Shown here piece by piece: positions 58,341 to 64,000 of a stretch of DNA of 64,000 nt; position 1 is the stretch's first letter, and the number at the start of each line of letters is the position of its first letter. Origin of the DNA: Alviniconcha marisindica (taxonomy: Eukaryota > Mollusca > Gastropoda > Provannidae); NCBI GenBank assembly GCA_018857735.1, contig JABMCL010000188.1, positions 1,237,501-1,301,500 of the forward strand, read 5' to 3'. Position numbers and translations under genes: made by a program. The notes under the pieces were generated by a model that saw only the letters and a list, made by a program, of their open reading frames with translations, had not been told where the DNA came from and made no database searches.

Positions 58341-60020
58341 GTATCAGCATCAACTCCCCCTCCACCCCCCAGCCTCTATACCGGTGCTCATGGGACATGT
58401 TTTTGTGACTTTCAAGCATGGACTTTTAACAAATTAGATCATAAATCAACGAGAAAGCACTGCTGTCACTTTGTTTGTCAGCCTTTTTTTTTTTCTTTTT
58501 TTTAATTTCATTTTTTTTTTTCCTATTGAAAGGGCATGTGGTGTTTTTCCACATGGGGGTTCACCTTAATTTCCCTGTATGATCTACGCAAAGGCTAATA
58601 GGGTTGTGCAAGAGAGCCATGTGAACTGTAACAACATACACAGTCATTTCTATTCAATGTCTGTCAGAAAATCTCAGGGCATTTCTGAATGAAAACTTTC
58701 AGCTACTTTTTGCTTTTTAGTTTCAAGGTAAATTATGAAAGCAGCCATCAGCTCCAAATGAAGGTGTGCCCTACACCACTGCTGAATGGGTAAATGTACT
58801 GTAGTGCTGACCATTGTCAATAGATGTTCGCTACAGATATAGATTTTTTTTTAAACACATATGCACTGGGCATTGGATGTCTGTAGATATATAGTAAGTA
58901 CTCAGAATAAGAATGAGTAGATGGTAATATTATGTATGACATTTTGTGCTTTGCGTAAGACTGAGATACTAGTTTTTTATTTTTTAGTCAGTTTTTTTCC
59001 GCTTCCTGTTCATTGCATGATGAGGCTACTATGAAACATGACAACAATTATTATTCTGGATTTGTCCAGATTCAAAACATCCTAATAGGATGGCATTTGT
59101 TTTACATTGAAAGACCTTGAGATCTTTGGTCAGGGATGTTGGCTTGACAAGTACTCAGTTATTCTCCAGTAGCATTTTTCGGTTGAAGTTATGATTACAA
59201 GTACTGGGGTTGTTGCATCATTCCCCAGCTGAACATGCAGCAGATGACCCAGCATGTGCAATTATACACTGACAAATGCATTCCATAGGATGAGAGGATG
59301 GTGTGCATGGCTGTTTTAACACCCCACCATATCACACCCCACCACATAGGCAGCACTCCCCATCTTCAGAGGATTTATCTCCTTTTCCAGAGGGTGGATG
59401 CTGTTATGCAAATAGCTTATCATGGTTGAAGATAGTTCACACACAACTCTGCAGCACATAACAAAATATTTATGCGGCCTTGGTGTTCTTGCTGCTGTCA
59501 GTCTGTTGTAACACAGTCTAAGCAAAGGTAGATGGGGTTAAGACGTTAGATATGACAAGTGCTTGCTTTTTCATATTGTGCCTTGTATATATGCAGCTTT
59601 TGTGTACCTGTGCTCTCTCTGTCTCTGTTTCTGTTTCTCTGTCACTGCCCCCCACCCACCCCACCCCCTTGGAGAGGAAGGTGCAGATCTGTAGCAAATG
59701 CAATGATGTTGTAGGCATCCCTTTCTGTCGTGGCAGAAATAATGTCCATGCATGGAAATAAGTTCACTTCTCAGACTCAACTCTCAGAGTGCCTGTTCCC
59801 ACAGCCACTCTGCATTCGTGAATGGAAAAGATCAAGGATGCTGACTCCCAGAGCAGCAGCACATCAGGTGGGGTTTGCCCCAAAGGTTTCACACTCCTGT
59901 GCATACAGCCCCAGCCTTCTTGCCTTAGGAGTACATGTAGATGGTTGGTGTGAAATCTGGCAGTTTGTGGGTCTGGGTTGGCTGGTGTGAGGTCCTGCAG
60001 TGAGTGGGTCTTAGTAGGGA
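58341..60020. other. Downstream of cysteine synthase, no gene seen
   Basis: AT-rich sequence without a recognisable exon or element; a short CT/C-rich tract lies near 59610-59670. Confidence 0.4.
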
Positions 60021-60029
60021 TGGACAACC

Positions 60030-60760
60030 GCTGGGTTGGTTGGTGTAAAGTCTGGCAGCGGGGTATTGGGGAATGGTTGAGTGTCAAGTGTGGCAGTGGG
60101 TGGATCTAGGTTGGTTGGTGTGAAGTTTGGCAGTGGGTGGTTCTGGGTTGGTTGGTGTGAAGGGGGGGGGGGACTGGTTGAGTGGGGTCTGGCAGTGGGT
60201 GGGTCTGGGTTGATTGGTGTGAAGTCTGGCAGTGGGGTGTGTGGATTGGTTGAGTGTGAAGTGTGGCAGTGGGTGGATCTGGGTTGGTTGGTGTGAAGTG
60301 TGGCAGTGGGTGGGTCTGGATTGATTGGTGTGAAGTGTGACAGTGGGTGGGTCTGGTTTGGTTGGTGTGAAGTGTGGCAGTGGGTGGGTAAGGGTTGGTT
60401 GGTGTGAAGTGTGGCAGTGGGTGGGTCTGGTTTGGTTGGTGTGAAGTGTGGCAGTGGGTGGGTCCAGTTTGGTTGGTGTGAAGTGTGGCAGTGGGTGGGT
60501 CTGGTTTGGTTGGTGTGAAGTGTGGCAGTGGGTGGGTCCAGTTTGGTTGGTGTGAAGTGTGGCAGTGGGTGGGTCTTGGAAGGGGTGAATTGCACGGACA
60601 AAGGCTGGGTTGGTTGGTGTGAAGTGTGGCAGTGGGTGGGTCTGGATTGATTGGTGTGAAGTGTGGCAGTGGGTCTGGGTTGGTTGGTGTTAAATGTGGC
60701 AGTGGGTGGGTACGGGTTGGTTGATGTGGTCTGGCAGTTGATAAGTCTTGGTAGTGACGA
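60030..60760 (+). repeat. 37-bp minisatellite, about 18 units
   Basis: Units read TTGGTTGGTGTGAAGTGTGG followed by CAGTGGGTGGGTCTGG. It is strongly G+T biased, with GGG spaced through each unit. Confidence 0.95.
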
Positions 60761-61869
60761 GTTGCATGAACAAAGGTTTATCCTGAGATGTGTACTGATG
60801 CGAGATGATCAAAGGTATGTTGCTCTCCACACCTATCCCCACTTTTCGCTTGATGAGAGGATACTGTCAGTAATGTGATTCTGATGTTAATTACTTTGTA
60901 TGATGCTTTGTGTAACGGAATATTCTTGCATTATTTATGGATGACTTTCCTTTAATGAAATATGCTTAAAGCAGTTGTGTGATTTGTGTGATTTTAATGC
61001 ATGAAGTTTTTTTTTTTAAATATCAGACCGGTGATTTCCACACAGTAATCGTCATCTTTTGTTCTCCCCTCCCCCCCCCCCCCCCTTTCAAGTTTAATCC
61101 TTGCTTATTACTTGCATTCCCCCCACCCACCTCTCGCTCTCTTTCTCTCTCTCTCTGTCTGTGTGTGTATGTGTCTCTCTCTCTGGCTCTCTGTCTGGCT
61201 CTTTCTCTCCCAAAAATTTTACACGGAAGTTTAATTTTGCTCAAGTTCTTGCCTGTTGTGACTAGCAGAAAATGTTTATAATGTGTGTGAATTTTAAACA
61301 GCACAATGTAATGTTGTTGCTGCATGTTTTACACAATAGCATAATCATTTTGGTTTAAATTTTGATGTTGTTATTTTCAGACATTTCTTTCAAAACTAGC
61401 CACTCAGGCCCATATTCTCTCTCTCTCTCTTCCCCCCTTCTCCTCCCCATTTACAAGCTGGCTTTATCGCATAAACAGACACTATTCGTTTATTGTAATA
61501 ATAATGCCGATGATGTTAAACATATTAATCAGAATGGCTATCATAACCAGAGCTTCTTCTCTTTTTTTTTTGTGGTTACATGGTACTTGATTTTGGTTGC
61601 AATTACATTGTTTCTTCTTTTTTAAGCAAAATCAAATTTGCTGTTTTTGTGGTCTTTTTCTAATAAATTCTCAAATGAATGATGAATGTATAGGCACAAA
61701 AGCTAATGGTCTTCATGTTGTTTGTTGTATGCATGTGTGTTGCACAGCAAACTATTATATTTGCCAGACAGATCCCATTTTACGCATAACGAGTTTAAAT
61801 AGAATGAGTTGTCTTACAACAGGGTGCCTTGCAGATGTGACAAAGAAGCTGAATTCATACCTAGTTTTA

Positions 61870-62345
61870 CCCTGGCATGGCACCACTCATGGTCTCAGTG
61901 CAGGTGGACCCACCTTCACCCAGTCCTGTATTACCGCAGTCCCTCTGATCCAATCCCGTTGTGTGTAAAGTGGTGGGAGAATTTTCTTCTCCAGGGTCAG
62001 ATTTCTGTGCTGACTTATTTCAATATCCATTCCACCTCATGTTACCGCAGCAGCACATAAAAAAGCTGGGTCACATTGCCGAAAGTGCCAGTGGCAGGTT
62101 ACAGCTAAACACATATGTACCCTACGTACATGGTTTTGTGTGAAGTGTCACAGTAGATTGGTGCATGGTTATATGGTGCACACAGAATGTGTGCGAGTCA
62201 ACAGCAGTTTCACTTGGCACCAGCCATGTAACAACCAAATATCACTGTAAGTGCACCACTTTGACAGCTACTCAAAATGCATCATAAAAGGCTACAGTCG
62301 CTCATTCAGAATCACATGCAACAAAAGTACAGTGAGTCTGCTTTG
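61870..62345 (+). mobile_element. Diverged SINE copy, same family
   Basis: Shares the order GAATTTTCTTCTCCAGGGTC, CAGTGGCAGGTTACAGCTAA and the 3' end near CAGTGAGTCTGCT with the copies at 49246 and 56776. It is more diverged, and the tRNA head is not clear. Confidence 0.7.
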
Positions 62346-62740
62346 TGTCCCAGTCCCACTGTGGCCCAGTCCCATGGCCCATTGTGATCCAGTCCCATGG
62401 TGGCCCAGTGCCTAGGCCCAGGCCCTTTGTGTCATAGGCCCAGTGTTGCCCAATCCCATTGTGTCCTAGGCCCATTGAGGCCCAGTCCCATTGTGTGCTA
62501 GGCCCATTGTTACCCAGTCCCATTGTGTCCTAGGCCCACTGAAGCCCAGTCTCGTGGCCCATTGTGTCCTAGGCCCACTGAAGCCCAGTGTGGCCCAGTC
62601 CCATTGTGTCCTAGGCCCGTTGAAGCCCAGTCTCTAGGCCCAGTGTGGCCCCATTGTGTCCTAGGCCCATTGAAGCCCAGTCTCTAGGCCCACTGTGCCC
62701 AAGACCCTAGGCCCAGTGTGGCCCAGTACCATGGTTTGTG
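62340..62740 (+). repeat. Degenerate repeat of about 30 bp (TAGGCCCATTGAAGCCCAGT)
   Basis: About 12 diverged units of CCCATTGTGTCCTAGGCCCA type, directly downstream of the SINE at 61870-62345. Confidence 0.88.
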
Positions 62741-63034
62741 TTGGGGTTACTGGGGTTGGCCTGTTTCATCCTCTCTAATCTCGTTCTTCCACCTGACATT
62801 GTACTCATCCAAAACCTAAACTGACTGTTCCCTCCTCGCTGGCTCCCCACGAATTCACTGGTCACCATCCTGATAACACTACGTGAACTGTTTCTAAAAA
62901 GTACATGGTGAGTTAAAAATCATGTGTGTGTGCGTGCGTGTGTGTGTGTGTGTGTGTGTGCATCGGGTGACGCACTTTATGCGAGTTGAGACTGGCAAGT
63001 ACGCCAGCTGGCTGATACCAGCTACACGCAAAAA

Positions 63035-63475
63035 CGCAGTCGTTTGCATCAGCCGCCAGGATCAAAGAGTTATGCGAGATGGCCACCCTTTGTAGGTCTG
63101 TTGATCTGCTCAAGGGGGCACGTCGGTCGTTCTCGGTGTAGGCGTCACGTACGCTCGTCACAGAACGGCAAAAAACACGCGGTCAAGATCACAATATAAA
63201 ACTTCTTCAACCGGATTTTGTTCGCGTGCGTGGTTCTGCTCAGCCGCCAAGATCAAAGAGTTATACGAGATGGCCACCCTTGTAGGACTGTTGACCTGTT
63301 CAAGGAGGCATGTCGGTCGGTCACTGTCAGCGTAGACGGCACGTACGCTCGTAACACGACGACAGAAAACTGACGGTCAAGGTAACAGCATAAAATTGCG
63401 TAGACGGCACGTACGCTCGTAACACGACGACAGAAAACTGACGGTCAAGGTAACAGCATAAAATTTCGTCGACTG
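63035..63475 (+). repeat. Nested direct repeats near the right end
   Basis: A block of about 110 bases containing GATCAAAGAGTTATGCGAGA occurs at about 63061 and 63251. A 65-bp block containing GTAGACGGCACGTACGCTCG occurs at about 63332 and 63398. Confidence 0.85.
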
Positions 63476-63584
63476 GATTTTGTTCGCACGCCTGATTCTG
63501 CGCATGTGGGATCTTGCCTTTTATTGTTGGTGTATGGGGTGCATATTACACATCTGTGTGGAGGATAGCTTACACTGGCGCGAG

Positions 63585-63615
63585 TGCGCGCGCGCGCGCG
63601 CCGCGCCCGCCCGCC
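63585..63615 (+). repeat. (CG)n tract
   Basis: CGCGCG dinucleotides then CCGCCCGCCC. This sits in the CpG-richer last kilobase, which may approach the promoter of a gene beyond the window. Confidence 0.8.
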
Positions 63616-64000
63616 CACACACACACATCCAGTTTCAAATCCACAAAAGCATAGGCCTAAGTAAACATGCATACCTGGAACCCCTCCCACACACACTCTG
63701 GCGCCCCACACCTGCTGTTCCTGTGGGGTATGCGTGCGGCAGTATGCACAAGCATGGACCTACATATACGCAGTATGTCAGTGCAAGTCCATATGCACAA
63801 GTTAAGCTCCAGTCACACCGGCGCGTACGATTGTTTGATAGCGCGATTGTCGACGATTTGGCCAGGCTATGACCAGTCTCCAAGTTTTTCTACGACCTGT
63901 CATTGCCGTCACGCACTCCGATTGCTTCTTTACGATGTGTCGCGATTTCATAGATTAATCGCAAGAGAAGTCATAGGTAGTCGCGGCACGACCAGTGGCA

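Noticed and set aside
60011..60601. 196-codon minus-strand Pro/Thr/His repeat ORF
   Set aside because: Translation of the 37-bp minisatellite.

Overview
The window is eukaryotic nuclear DNA, most likely from a mollusc, and I would guess a gastropod. It shows spliced genes with GT-AG introns, tRNA-derived SINEs, very dense micro- and minisatellites, and an animal gene set. The host assignment is inference: no marker gene fixes the species.

Four genes can be supported. (1) An incomplete + strand gene of unknown identity (about 499-5968) starts with membrane-spanning exons. It may end in a Ser-rich exon and a hydrophilic terminal exon. (2) RER1 (+, CDS 13676-18650, six coding exons, 199 aa) is the Golgi/ER retrieval receptor; all splice phases agree. 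(3) A CCDC150 orthologue (-, CDS 51260 down to 29574, 20 coding exons, about 1062 aa) is a long coiled-coil protein; I traced every exon and all phases agree. (4) A fungal-type cysteine synthase (O-acetylserine sulfhydrylase family, PLP enzyme) lies on + (CDS 52385-58198, three exons, 360 aa) with a mitochondrial-looking N-terminus. RER1 and CCDC150 converge. CCDC150 and the cysteine synthase are head to head, with 1.1 kb between their start codons.

The rest is repeats. 5969-13061 is intergenic and holds an old SINE and a probable RER1 promoter. 18651-22185 is a probable long RER1 3'UTR. 22186-29573 holds several minisatellites and the CCDC150 3' region. The CCDC150 introns are packed with tandem arrays. 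58199-64000 is downstream of the cysteine synthase and holds more arrays and a SINE.

The most striking pattern is that many intronic tandem arrays contain copies of an adjacent 3' splice site, often with the first bases of the exon. I see this at CCDC150 exons 7, 13, 16, 17 and 18 and at cysteine synthase exon 2. A weaker case lies at the first gene. Two arrays carry roughly 10 to 30 decoy acceptors, and exon 17 has two decayed near-complete copies. In addition, one SINE abuts the donor of cysteine synthase exon 2 and another abuts the acceptor of CCDC150 exon 2. Splice boundaries in this genome look like seeds or targets for local duplication and SINE insertion.
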